32,047 nucleotides of DNA from Microcaldota archaeon (GTDB lineage: Archaea; Micrarchaeota; Micrarchaeia; Norongarragalinales; JAPLXB01): contig JAPLXB010000031.1 of assembly GCA_026396285.1 (NCBI GenBank), forward strand, positions 1 through 32,047. The letters are read 5' to 3'. Below the pieces are notes generated by a model. That model saw nothing but the letters and a program-made list of their open reading frames with translations. It had not been told where the DNA came from and did not search any database. Made by a program: the position numbers and the translations under genes. Within the stretch, counting starts at the first letter, position 1. Each line of letters begins with the position of its first letter. This document shows positions 23,612-32,047 of the stretch, one piece after another.

Positions 23612-25519
23612 GTGATTCTCGGCATTGTTTTCCTCGCAGTCGCAGTTCTTTTCGGTCTCGCCGCAGTCCGGCGCCTCGGCGCAGCCGAGTCCCTTGAGGA
23701 ACTAATCGCATACGGCCCCACCGCCGGCCTCGTGGCGTCGGCGTTCATCCTCCTCGCCGCATCCCTCGCCTTCGGCTTCACCCAACCGGTCATTGCCGCG
23801 GTCACGCTGGCCCTCGCTTTCGCAGCAGCTTTTCTCGCACGCGTCCCGCGCAACCGGGATATCCATAAAATCCACAAGAGCAAGAGCGTTTGCAAAGGCG
23901 TTTCGCGCGCGTTCGTCGCCCTCGCAATCCTTTCAACGGCTTTCTTCGGCTACCTGCTTTCAACCCATTACCTTGAACCGCGGCCCGACGGCCTGTACTC
24001 GGGCGGCAGCACGTGGGGAGACCTCGCGTTCCACTCGACGGCCACCGCGTCAATGGCTTTCGGCGGCAACTTCCCTCCCCAGAACCCGGTTTTTCCCGGC
24101 ACGCGGCTAAACTACCACTTCCTGGCTGATTTCCTGAGCGCCGCGCTCGCCGTCGGCGGCTTCAGCCTCAGGGACGCGCTCCTCGTTCCCTCCCTCCTCG
24201 CCGGCGTCCTCGCAATCCTCTCGTTCTACGTTTTTTCAAAAAAACTCGCCGGCAACGCCGGCAAAAAAGCCGCGCTCGTGGCGGTCGCAATCCTCGTGCT
24301 GAACGGCGGCCTCGGCTTCGCCTACTTCTTGCAGGACGCGGTCGGATGGGTTGCAGCGCAGGACGCGCTCGCGGGAACCCAGTACGCGCACATTGAGGGA
24401 AAAGGGATTTTTTTCTCAAACTTCGTTGCCGACATTTTCCTGCCCCAGCGGCCCGCGCTCTTCGGATTCGCAGCGGTGTTCGCCATCCTCGGCATCCTGG
24501 CCAATGCGAGGGCTGGCCGGGAAAAACGCGGGCGGCGCGATGAAAAACTGCTGCTGGCCGCCGGCGTCTTCGCCGGAATGCTCCCGATCCTCCACGCGCA
24601 CTCGTTCATCGCCCTGCTTTTCGCCGCCGTTGCATGGGCCGTGATTGAACGTGATTCTAAATGGCTTTGGTTCCTCGTTCCCGCCGCGCTCGTCGCGCTA
24701 CCGCAGGCGCTGTGGATAATGCCCGAGGCCGGGACAAGTTTCGTGCGCGCCGCCTTCGGGTGGATGAACCCGCTCAACCCCCTGGACCCGCTGTCGTGGC
24801 TTGATTTCGCCCGCTTCTGGGTGATGAACGCAGGAATCGCAACCCTCCTCGTGTTCCCAGCCTACTTGGCTGCCGGAAAGGAACTGCGGCGCTTTTACCT
24901 CCCGTTCGCCGCAATATTCGTCGTCGCCAACGCTTTCTCGTTCCAGCCGTGGCAATGGGACAACATCAAAATCCTCGTCTACTGGTTCGCGGCAACGGCG
25001 GTCGTTGTCGCGGCATGGCTCGTCCGCGCATGGGAAAACGGGATACCGCGGGTGGCCGGCGGAAAAGCGGCCAAAGCCGCGGTCGCAGTGCTCCTTGTCT
25101 TAATGGTTCTCACCGGCGCCCTGTCCATTTGCAGGGAAGCAGGGTTGTCGTGGAAAATGTTCGGCGCAGAAGATGTCACGCTCGCGGAATGGGTGGAGGC
25201 GAACACGCCGCCGGACGCAATCTTCCTTTCCTCGGACCAGCACAATTCATTCCTCGCCCTCTCCGGGAGAAAGACCGTGATGGGTTACCGCGGGTGGCTG
25301 TGGAGCCACGGCATAAACTACGCCCAGCGGGAAAAGGACGTGATGGAAATGTTCGCGGGCGGGCCGCGGGCCATGGAACTGCTTGGAAAATACGGCGTCG
25401 GCTACGCGGCCATAGGGCCTGCTGAAACCGCGGGCTTCGGCGCAGACAAGGGGTTTTTTGGAAACAATTTCGCGGCAGTCCACGTGACGCCCGACTACGT
25501 GATTTACCGGATTCGTTGA
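23612..25519 (+). CDS. polytopic membrane protein, GT-C glycosyltransferase-like with C-terminal soluble domain
   Basis: Many TM segments; TWGDLAFHSTATASMAFGGNFPPQNPVFPGTRLNYHFLADFL loop; soluble C-terminal domain. GTG start. Confidence 0.7.
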   Translation: MILGIVFLAVAVLFGLAAVRRLGAAESLEELIAYGPTAGLVASAFILLAASLAFGFTQPVIAAVTLALAFAAAFLARVPRNRDIHKIHKSKSVCKGVSRAFVALAILSTAFFGYLLSTHYLEPRPDGLYSGGSTWGDLAFHSTATASMAFGGNFPPQNPVFPGTRLNYHFLADFLSAALAVGGFSLRDALLVPSLLAGVLAILSFYVFSKKLAGNAGKKAALVAVAILVLNGGLGFAYFLQDAVGWVAAQDALAGTQYAHIEGKGIFFSNFVADIFLPQRPALFGFAAVFAILGILANARAGREKRGRRDEKLLLAAGVFAGMLPILHAHSFIALLFAAVAWAVIERDSKWLWFLVPAALVALPQALWIMPEAGTSFVRAAFGWMNPLNPLDPLSWLDFARFWVMNAGIATLLVFPAYLAAGKELRRFYLPFAAIFVVANAFSFQPWQWDNIKILVYWFAATAVVVAAWLVRAWENGIPRVAGGKAAKAAVAVLLVLMVLTGALSICREAGLSWKMFGAEDVTLAEWVEANTPPDAIFLSSDQHNSFLALSGRKTVMGYRGWLWSHGINYAQREKDVMEMFAGGPRAMELLGKYGVGYAAIGPAETAGFGADKGFFGNNFAAVHVTPDYVIYRIR

Positions 25520-25557
25520 CGCCGTTGGCGCTGGTTTAGGACCGCCGGCGCGCAAAA

Positions 25558-25687
25558 CGGGCCCGACGGGATTTGAACCCATGACCTACTGGTTTCTCCC
25601 TTGGAATTGCCAAGACCGAAGCATCGACTTCCGCACCTTGGCACAGGTTCGGAACCAGTCGCTCTATCCTGGCTGAGCTACGGGCCC
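25558..25687 (-). tRNA. tRNA-Arg(CCG) with one intron
   Basis: GGGCCCG TA GCTCAGCCAGGATAGAGC G ACTGG TTCCGA[intron]A CCAGT AGGTC ATGGG TTCAAAT CCCGT CGGGCCC G; anticodon CCG at 25650-25652; mature length 75 nt. Confidence 0.95.
25594..25648 (-). other. 55-nt tRNA-Arg(CCG) intron at 37/38
   Basis: Central helix UUCC/GGAG, bulges GA^A and AA^A; internal stem TGCCAAG/CTTGGCA. Confidence 0.85.
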
Positions 25688-25712
25688 GAACAAGAAACGG
25701 GCGGCCGGCGAT

Positions 25713-26135
25713 TTAATACCTTTGTTTGCGCCGCGCCAAAAGCAGGGCGGCCAGGGCTGTTGCGGCGACTGCAGGAAGCGGGATGTCCGGGAACGACGGG
25801 CGCGTGGTGGAAACCCTTGTCAGCGAGCACGAGGCGTTAGTTGACCCGTTGTAAAAGACGAGGGCATAGCCGCCGGCCGCGGTGGTGTTGACCGTGAAAA
25901 CGCTTGTGAACGCGCCGGCGCCCGTGCACGACTGGAGCGCGCACTGGACCGTTGAAGCGCCGGTGGTGGCGTTGCACGCGAGGCCGCACGCCGGCGCCGA
26001 GTCGCTGTAGAACTTTGCATTCATCGTGGTGTTGGAGCCCGTGACGATTGAAGGGCAGTCGGTTATTATGCGCGAAGCAGCCGGGGCAGAAGCCGCCAGG
26101 AAAAGCAGGAGTGCGAGTGCCGCCGCGTTCTTCAA
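25713..26135 (-). CDS. secreted/membrane-anchored protein, unknown function
   Basis: Signal peptide MKNAAALALLLFLAASAPAAS, Cys-rich Thr/Ser-rich ectodomain, C-terminal TM plus RRKQRY. Confidence 0.65.
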   Translation of the reverse strand: MKNAAALALLLFLAASAPAASRIITDCPSIVTGSNTTMNAKFYSDSAPACGLACNATTGASTVQCALQSCTGAGAFTSVFTVNTTAAGGYALVFYNGSTNASCSLTRVSTTRPSFPDIPLPAVAATALAALLLARRKQRY

Positions 26136-27175
26136 AGCCTCACTACCAAGGCGCAGACTATTGAGGAAATGGCTTGGATCACGTATTTGCCGACGTAGGC
26201 CACCGACACCACGAGCAACGCGGCCAGGAGCGGGAAGTAGTCGTAAAGCGTCTTGGCCGCCGGGAACCCGAGCACCTGTTCCTTGAGGCTCGCGATCTGC
26301 TCTGGCGTCGCGCCCTGGGCTGGTTCCTCGGCCGTCTCGTTGGGCGCCAGCGCAGTTTCCAGGGACTGCTTGAGCGCGGGCAGTGCGCCGATTGCCACGC
26401 GGGCGGTGACGTTGTACGCCGCGTCCACGAGCGCGTCCTGCTGCGTGGAATTCAGCACCGCCAGGAGCGGGGCCGCGGACAACAGGTCTGACCTAAGCGT
26501 GTCACGGGAAATCGAGGACCTCAACTGGTCGGCGAGCGTCTGCTCGTTCAGGTTTTGTTCAAGCGCGCCGAATATCGCGGACGAGCACACGGAACCCACT
26601 CCCTGCTTCAACTGGGGCGACAGTTCAACTGCGCCCGCGAGCACCGTGTCGAAGTACTGGTCCTTGCTGGCGTTCAGCGAAAAAGCCACGTAAGCAAACA
26701 GGAGGAGAAGCATCACCGCCATTGCCTTGCTGGACGCGCTCCACGCCGAGGAGAAAGTGATTTTTTCCTTGCGCGAGCCGGCGAACGCGGCAGTGGCTGC
26801 GGCAGCCGCCATTATCAGGAAAGGCCCTAGCAGGCTTGGAGAGACTATGTATAGGGCCAGTGAAACTATTGCAAGGAGCGGCAGTTCCACGAGCGCCCCG
26901 CCGGAAGTCAGGCCGTGGCCGTAGATGACTGAAAGCGAAATCGTTATCGCGAAAAGGATTACGAACATTATGAAAGAGAGGCTGCAGAGCTTGGCGGCAT
27001 TGAGTTCGTAGCGCGGGACGTCAAAGAGGTCGCCGAGGCCCAGGCCGGTCCTCGCGAACATCACGCCCGCGAACGCGAATAAAACGACTAGAATCAGGAG
27101 GATGGGCAGCTTTGACTTGAAGCCCGGGTCTGCAATGAACGAGAAGTCTATTGTCAGCGTCGCCTTCTGCGCCAT
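26132..27175 (-). CDS. polytopic membrane protein, unknown function
   Basis: Multiple TM segments; 4-bp overlap with the downstream secreted-protein gene. Confidence 0.65.
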   Translation of the reverse strand: MAQKATLTIDFSFIADPGFKSKLPILLILVVLFAFAGVMFARTGLGLGDLFDVPRYELNAAKLCSLSFIMFVILFAITISLSVIYGHGLTSGGALVELPLLAIVSLALYIVSPSLLGPFLIMAAAAATAAFAGSRKEKITFSSAWSASSKAMAVMLLLLFAYVAFSLNASKDQYFDTVLAGAVELSPQLKQGVGSVCSSAIFGALEQNLNEQTLADQLRSSISRDTLRSDLLSAAPLLAVLNSTQQDALVDAAYNVTARVAIGALPALKQSLETALAPNETAEEPAQGATPEQIASLKEQVLGFPAAKTLYDYFPLLAALLVVSVAYVGKYVIQAISSIVCALVVRL

Positions 27176-27273
27176 GAGAGAACAAAACGCGGGGTGTTTA
27201 AAAATTCAACGCACGCGGCCGGCGCGCCGGCACCGTTCCCGGCCTACAGCGCCATGCCGGTCCCGCCGCCTCT

Positions 27274-28218
27274 CTAAACCATGACCTTGACCGAATCCTG
27301 TTCCACGACAACAGTCGTCTCCGCCTGGGAAACGGCGCCCCTGCCCTCGTCGCAAAGCACCGGATACTTCACAAGGATGCCTTGCTTGAACAAGTCGGCG
27401 AGCGCCAAGTCAAGGAACGGCTGCGCCACGACGCCGGTGAGCCAGCGCCGCGCAAACGGCAGGCCCTTGTACTCGCTTGAAACAAATTCCAGGAGTTTCC
27501 GGCTGTTGGGCAAGCGCACCGGCTTCTCTTCCTCGATGGAAAATATTTCGCAAAAAGCGCCCTCGACAACCCTGCCCTTCCCTGTCGTCGCAAAAGGCTC
27601 GACCGCGAACACGTCGCCTTCCTCCAGCACGTATTCCCCGCGGGCAACGTTAGGGATTTCCATGCCGGCGTGCAGAACGTATTGCTCGAGGGAGTGGCCG
27701 CACAGGTTTTCCACGGGCTTGAAGCCCTTGGCGGCAATGGTTTTCTGGATTTCCCCCCCCACGCGGCGCACCGGCGCGCCCGCGCGCATCACCGCCAGCG
27801 CGTTTTCAAGCGCCTCTTCGCTCGCTTCCACCAGCTTCCCGTGCTGGCCCGAAAAATCAAGGGTGAACGCGCAGTCCGCCACGAACCCGTCGGCGTGCAC
27901 GCCGACGTCTATTTTTATCACGTCCTTTTCGCCGATTGCGCGCGCGTCGCCAATCGCTGCCGTCCGGTGCGCCGCCTCCTCGTTGAGGGAAAGGTTCGCC
28001 GGAAACGCGACGCCGCCGCCCAAGCGGACAGTCTCTTTCTCCAGTTCTTCGGCCAATTCAAGGAGGCCGAGCCCCACTGCCGCCTTTTTGCGCGCCAGGG
28101 AAAGCACCTGCCTTGCAATCCGGCCGGCTTCAGCATACTTTTCAACGCTTTCGACAAAATCGGCTTCCTCTCCCCCGCCTCCGGTCCCTCCCATGCCCTC
28201 AATCCTTTCATCAGCCAT
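27274..28218 (-). CDS. map: methionine aminopeptidase, type II
   Basis: FPANLSLNEEAAHRTA, IKIDVGVHADGFVADCAFT, NLCGHSLEQYVLHAGMEIPN, VFAVEPFATTGKG metal-ligand motifs. Confidence 0.94.
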   Translation of the reverse strand: MADERIEGMGGTGGGGEEADFVESVEKYAEAGRIARQVLSLARKKAAVGLGLLELAEELEKETVRLGGGVAFPANLSLNEEAAHRTAAIGDARAIGEKDVIKIDVGVHADGFVADCAFTLDFSGQHGKLVEASEEALENALAVMRAGAPVRRVGGEIQKTIAAKGFKPVENLCGHSLEQYVLHAGMEIPNVARGEYVLEEGDVFAVEPFATTGKGRVVEGAFCEIFSIEEEKPVRLPNSRKLLEFVSSEYKGLPFARRWLTGVVAQPFLDLALADLFKQGILVKYPVLCDEGRGAVSQAETTVVVEQDSVKVMV

Positions 28219-28219
28219 T

Positions 28220-28945
28220 TCAACGCCTCCTCAGCCTCTCCCGTATTATGCGTTTCGCCTGCCCGAATGAATTTACCGCGTGGTCGGCGCCCGTCTCCTC
28301 GCGCGCGTACTTGCCGCGCAGGATCTTGACGGTAAGTGCGCCGAGGGATTTCGGAGGCGTTATGTCGGCCTTTTCCTTGTCCCCGATGACTATCACGTTG
28401 CCGGGTTCGGCACCGGTTTTTTCCAGCACTTTCTGGTAAAAGGCGGTGTTTTTCTCGTGCGGAATCTCCTCGTCGCGCTTTATCCTCGCGCCGGTGCAGA
28501 AAACATTCCCGGGATTGAAAAACTTCGCGAGCCCCAGGTGGTGGAGCTTGTCCCACTGCTTTATCTCAAGCCCGCCGGTCACGAGGTAAAAAGGCACCTC
28601 CTTTTTTTCCAGGAACTTCAGGAACCTCGCCACGTCCCGGTAAGGCTTCAACTTGCCCGGTTTCGTGTCGTGGAACGCCTTCACTCCGGCCGAGACTATT
28701 TTCGGGTTCTCCCCGTACCCGAACGACGCTACCAAGTCATTGTAGTGCCTCATGCTGTTCGGGTTCTCGGAGTATATTTCCTGGAGGCGCTGGAACGCCT
28801 CGTCCGGCCTCACTCCCAGCCCGTTCGCCACCATTTCCCTGATCGCGTTCCTAGAAGCCGCGAGCCAAAACGCGTGGGAGTCGTGCAGCGTCCCGTCCAA
28901 GTCAAGCAGCACAACCGGCGCTTGCCTCTTGAATTCCATGAACAC
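28220..28945 (-). CDS. HAD-superfamily hydrolase
   Basis: VVLLDLDGTLHDS, LVTGG, GDKEKADITPPKSLG. Confidence 0.85.
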   Translation of the reverse strand: MFMEFKRQAPVVLLDLDGTLHDSHAFWLAASRNAIREMVANGLGVRPDEAFQRLQEIYSENPNSMRHYNDLVASFGYGENPKIVSAGVKAFHDTKPGKLKPYRDVARFLKFLEKKEVPFYLVTGGLEIKQWDKLHHLGLAKFFNPGNVFCTGARIKRDEEIPHEKNTAFYQKVLEKTGAEPGNVIVIGDKEKADITPPKSLGALTVKILRGKYAREETGADHAVNSFGQAKRIIRERLRRR

Positions 28946-28991
28946 CTGGGCGCGCCCGATTATTTAATCGCTTGCAATGCCGAGCACGGGC

Positions 28992-31439
28992 TCACCAGTC
29001 GCCCAACCCCTTTTGGGAACTGTTCGTCTTCAAATCGTCGGCGGACACGCCCATTGCGCCCAAAATCTTCAGCACCGCGGGCAGCACCTGGTTCTCCACG
29101 TAATAGTCGGGGTCGTAGTCCTTCGCAAGTTCCACAAGCTGCGCCTTTTCCGAAATGCTCTTGCCTTTCGTGGTTATGACGTACCCAATCACCGCCCCCT
29201 CCTGCACCGCGTGCCCGGCTTTTTTCGCGTGAAGGAACGCGCTCACTTCCGGGCTCTTGATTTCATACGCCCCGGCGGCCTTCCGCAACTGCGTGTAAAT
29301 CACCAAGTCCTCCAACGGCGTCTTGCCGGCCTTCAGCTCCTTCACCACGTTCCTAACCAGTTCCAATGCTTTTTTCAAGTCGCCTTCGCGCAAGAGGATT
29401 TCAAGCACCTCGCGCTGCGTCTCCCGCGCGACGCGCGACCAGTCCCTGCGCACGAGCTCGAACCCGCGTATCTTGATTTTCCCCTCCTTGTTGATGAGCG
29501 CGTACTTCTTTTTCGCGCCCTTCGCCGCCTCCTGCTTCTTTGCCACGAAAATCCCGCGCGGGTAAAAGTCCTCGAGTTCGAGTTCCATCGCCTCGGGAAG
29601 TTCCTTGTTTATTTTTTCCTTAAATGCAATAACTTTTCCCTCCTCGCCTGCCTTGAATTGGATGAACAACGCGTCCGTATCTCCATAAAGCACCTTAAAG
29701 CCCGCTTCCTCCGCTTTCTTGAACATTTCCTGGATGTAACTCCGTCCCCACGCGGTGACTGCCTCGCCGCATTCCCGGGAGTACCACCGCGACCGCGCGT
29801 ACAGCAGGTAGCCGTAGAAACTGTTGGCGAGAATCTTGAGGCTTTGCTTGCGCGCGCCAAGCCGCCGGTACTCGTCCGAATCCCTTTTCACGCGCTTCAT
29901 TTCCTCGATTACTTTCTTCCTCGACTCCAGCACTTGCTTCAGCGTTTCCGGAATCAGGCCCTTCTGCTTCCTGCAGAACCGCTGCCTCTCGGGGGCGACA
30001 AAAGCGTCCGCGCAGCACTTGCAGTCCAGGGTGGCGGGGTCGATGTTGTGGCTTATGATGATCGAGGGGTACAGGGACCTGAAATCCAGCACCGCGATAT
30101 TCTCGTAAACGCCCGCTTCAGGCCTCTTCACGAACGCACCCTTGATCGGTTCCCCGGATCGCGCGGAAATCTCCTCGGCCCTGGGCTTGTTCGGAATCAT
30201 TTCGTTCCTCGCAAACGCGCGCCTGATGAGCAAACTTTCCACCAGTTGGCCCGTCGTCGAACGGATGGCGTCAAACAGGGTTTCGCCGGACACGCGGCTT
30301 AATTCAACCTCAAGCGGCAGCAGCTGCTCGGCAAGTTTCAGGCACGCGATTGAGTCGCTGCGGCAGTATTTCGCGAGCTCTTCCAGCCCTTCGCCGCCCG
30401 CGTCCCACATCTTGTAGATGTCGGATTTCTTCACCATCTCCTTCCCGCCGCCCACTAGCTCCTCGAACACCTTTTCAAGGGTCAGGCGCGGCAGGCGCAG
30501 GGCCCCGATTTGCTGGAGGAACGACGCCGTGGCGTAGACGTCGAAGTGCACGCGTCCCCCGACGCGCGTCACCTGGCGCAGGCCGGCCTGGCGCGTCGCC
30601 GGAAGGCCCTTGTCCCTCCCGGGGCGGAAGTCGGCCCTCAGTTTCTTCGCCCGTTCAGTCATGTACGGCAAATCAAAGACGTCGCTGTTGTAGCCGCACA
30701 GCAGGTCAACGTGTTTTTCCCTCAGCAGCGAGCAAAAGCCTTCAAGCATGTCCTTTTCCGATGGGAAGCTCTTGACAAAATGCGGGGAAAACTTTTTGGA
30801 GTGCGAAAGCACGCCCGCCTCCTTTTCGTCCGCGTGGCTTATCATGAGGCACGGGTCCTTGGACGGGTCGGGGACCCCGAGGGGATTGTAGGTTTCTATG
30901 TCAAAAGCCATCATCCGGAACGCGGGCGCCTCGTCGGAATCCACTTGCTTCACTGACTTCAGCGAAAGCCCCTCGTATTCCACTTCAACGAGCGATGAGG
31001 GGGTGACGGCGCGGTCGATGAGCCACCTTTTCGCCCAGTTCACGGCGTATTCAAACGTTTCCCCCAACGGCTTGGCGGCTTCCCTGAGTTTCGGCACGTG
31101 CTGGGGATGGCATGCGAAAACCTTGAGGACCTTTTCCTCCCTGCCGCCAATCCGCTTGACCGCGTCTTCCACGCGCTTTACTTCCATGAGTTCGCCGCGC
31201 GGGGACAGCACCTTGAGCCCGGCCAGCCGTTCCCTTGCCCCCGCCGAACCCGGCGCAGGCTTGACGAAGAAATAAGGCTCAAAAGCGGTGTCGTAGAGCC
31301 TGAAAGCCGCTCCCGCGCCCTTCCCTTCCGGCCCTTCCGCCGCGCGCACGCCGTCTTGGCGCTTCAGCAACAGCCTTATCGCCGGCTTGCCCTGGAACTG
31401 GACGTGGTCCACGTCCAGCAAAAACGCTTTTTCCCGCAT
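28992..31439 (-). CDS. family B DNA polymerase
   Basis: Exo motifs AFDIETYNP, GYNSDVFDLPY, YCRSDS; Pol motifs DFRSLYPSIIISHN, KILANSFYGYLLY, YGDTDALFI. No intein. Confidence 0.96.
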   Translation of the reverse strand: MREKAFLLDVDHVQFQGKPAIRLLLKRQDGVRAAEGPEGKGAGAAFRLYDTAFEPYFFVKPAPGSAGARERLAGLKVLSPRGELMEVKRVEDAVKRIGGREEKVLKVFACHPQHVPKLREAAKPLGETFEYAVNWAKRWLIDRAVTPSSLVEVEYEGLSLKSVKQVDSDEAPAFRMMAFDIETYNPLGVPDPSKDPCLMISHADEKEAGVLSHSKKFSPHFVKSFPSEKDMLEGFCSLLREKHVDLLCGYNSDVFDLPYMTERAKKLRADFRPGRDKGLPATRQAGLRQVTRVGGRVHFDVYATASFLQQIGALRLPRLTLEKVFEELVGGGKEMVKKSDIYKMWDAGGEGLEELAKYCRSDSIACLKLAEQLLPLEVELSRVSGETLFDAIRSTTGQLVESLLIRRAFARNEMIPNKPRAEEISARSGEPIKGAFVKRPEAGVYENIAVLDFRSLYPSIIISHNIDPATLDCKCCADAFVAPERQRFCRKQKGLIPETLKQVLESRKKVIEEMKRVKRDSDEYRRLGARKQSLKILANSFYGYLLYARSRWYSRECGEAVTAWGRSYIQEMFKKAEEAGFKVLYGDTDALFIQFKAGEEGKVIAFKEKINKELPEAMELELEDFYPRGIFVAKKQEAAKGAKKKYALINKEGKIKIRGFELVRRDWSRVARETQREVLEILLREGDLKKALELVRNVVKELKAGKTPLEDLVIYTQLRKAAGAYEIKSPEVSAFLHAKKAGHAVQEGAVIGYVITTKGKSISEKAQLVELAKDYDPDYYVENQVLPAVLKILGAMGVSADDLKTNSSQKGLGDW

Positions 31440-31484
31440 GAGAAGATTAATAAAAACGCTTAATTTAAACCAGTTCGGATTTGA

Positions 31485-31868
31485 ATGCCTGAAAAACGCG
31501 AGGGTTTGGACGCAATGAAGGCCGACGTGAAGACTCTTGACGCCAAGCTCGGCCTGATTGTCGAGAAAATCCGCATGATTGAGAAAAACGAGGAAGTCAT
31601 CGGCCGGACCCTCGTCTCCTTGAACGAGAAAGTGAGGAAATCCGAGGAGCGGGGCGGGGCAGGCGGAGCAGGCGGCGCGGGCGCTGCAGAACTTGTCGAA
31701 CTTAGGAAAATGGTGGAAAAGCTTTCGCAGGACGCGGCAACGAAGACGGAATTGAACGAGTTGCGTTACGTGCTTGACACCATAAACCCGCTTGAGTACG
31801 CGACCATCGACCAGGTGCGGGAACTCATCGGAGAAGTGGCGGAGAAGCTCAGGAAAGAGCTAAAGTAA
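31485..31868 (+). CDS. coiled-coil hypothetical protein
   Basis: 127-aa ORF divergent from PolB, heptad-rich with a Gly/Ala linker. Confidence 0.65.
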   Translation: MPEKREGLDAMKADVKTLDAKLGLIVEKIRMIEKNEEVIGRTLVSLNEKVRKSEERGGAGGAGGAGAAELVELRKMVEKLSQDAATKTELNELRYVLDTINPLEYATIDQVRELIGEVAEKLRKELK

Positions 31869-31931
31869 CCCCCCCGGCCCGCAGAGCCCGCGGAAAAGCC
31901 TTTTTTAATTATTCCAGCCACAATAGAATTG

Positions 31932-32047
31932 ATGGAACCCAAGCATGCGGCACTGGCGGTTTTTTTCCTTGCAGCGCTTTCCCTGCCCGCGTCAGCGGTA
32001 ACCAACGTCACCGACTGCGGCCAAGCCATTGACGTAGCCGGCGAAAC
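31932..32047 (+). CDS. secreted protein, 5' part only
   Basis: MEPKHAALAVFFLAALSLPASAVTNVTDCGQAIDVAGE...: signal peptide followed by a TDCGQ start seen in archaeal secreted beta-helix proteins. Runs off the window. Confidence 0.5.
   Translation, partial: MEPKHAALAVFFLAALSLPASAVTNVTDCGQAIDVAGE

Overview
GC-rich archaeal chromosome segment, probably a DPANN lineage such as Diapherotrites (taxon is inference). Recognisable content: a group-3b-type NAD(P)-linked [NiFe] hydrogenase cluster hydB-hydG-hydD-hydA (minus strand), followed by a PEP-utilising-enzyme mobile-domain protein that runs off the left edge and is absent from the ORF track; hisS; PolD small and large subunits (DP1/DP2); a Nudix hydrolase; a 56-aa histone-fold-like protein also absent from the ORF track; glyS; a short Nop5, a metallophosphoesterase and fibrillarin; a methyltransferase; a GT-C-like membrane gene cluster; methionine aminopeptidase; a HAD hydrolase; and PolB. 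Three tRNA genes were folded by hand and all contain introns: tRNA-His(GTG) with one 54-nt intron, tRNA-Arg(CCG) with one 55-nt intron, and tRNA-Arg(CCT) at 8917-9153 interrupted three times (D-loop 65 nt, anticodon loop 42 nt, T-loop 55 nt). The D-loop and T-loop introns of tRNA-Arg(CCT) share a similar hairpin core that resembles palindromic repeats elsewhere in the window; this is the most unusual signal seen. Other notable signals: an AT-rich, palindrome-bounded insert inside the hydrogenase operon, a tandemly duplicated micro-ORF leader upstream of PolD, a Nop5 lacking its fibrillarin-binding N-terminal domain, and structured hairpins between tRNA-His and hisS. No CRISPR array, rRNA, transposase or intein was seen. 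All calls come from reading motifs by eye; no database search was run.
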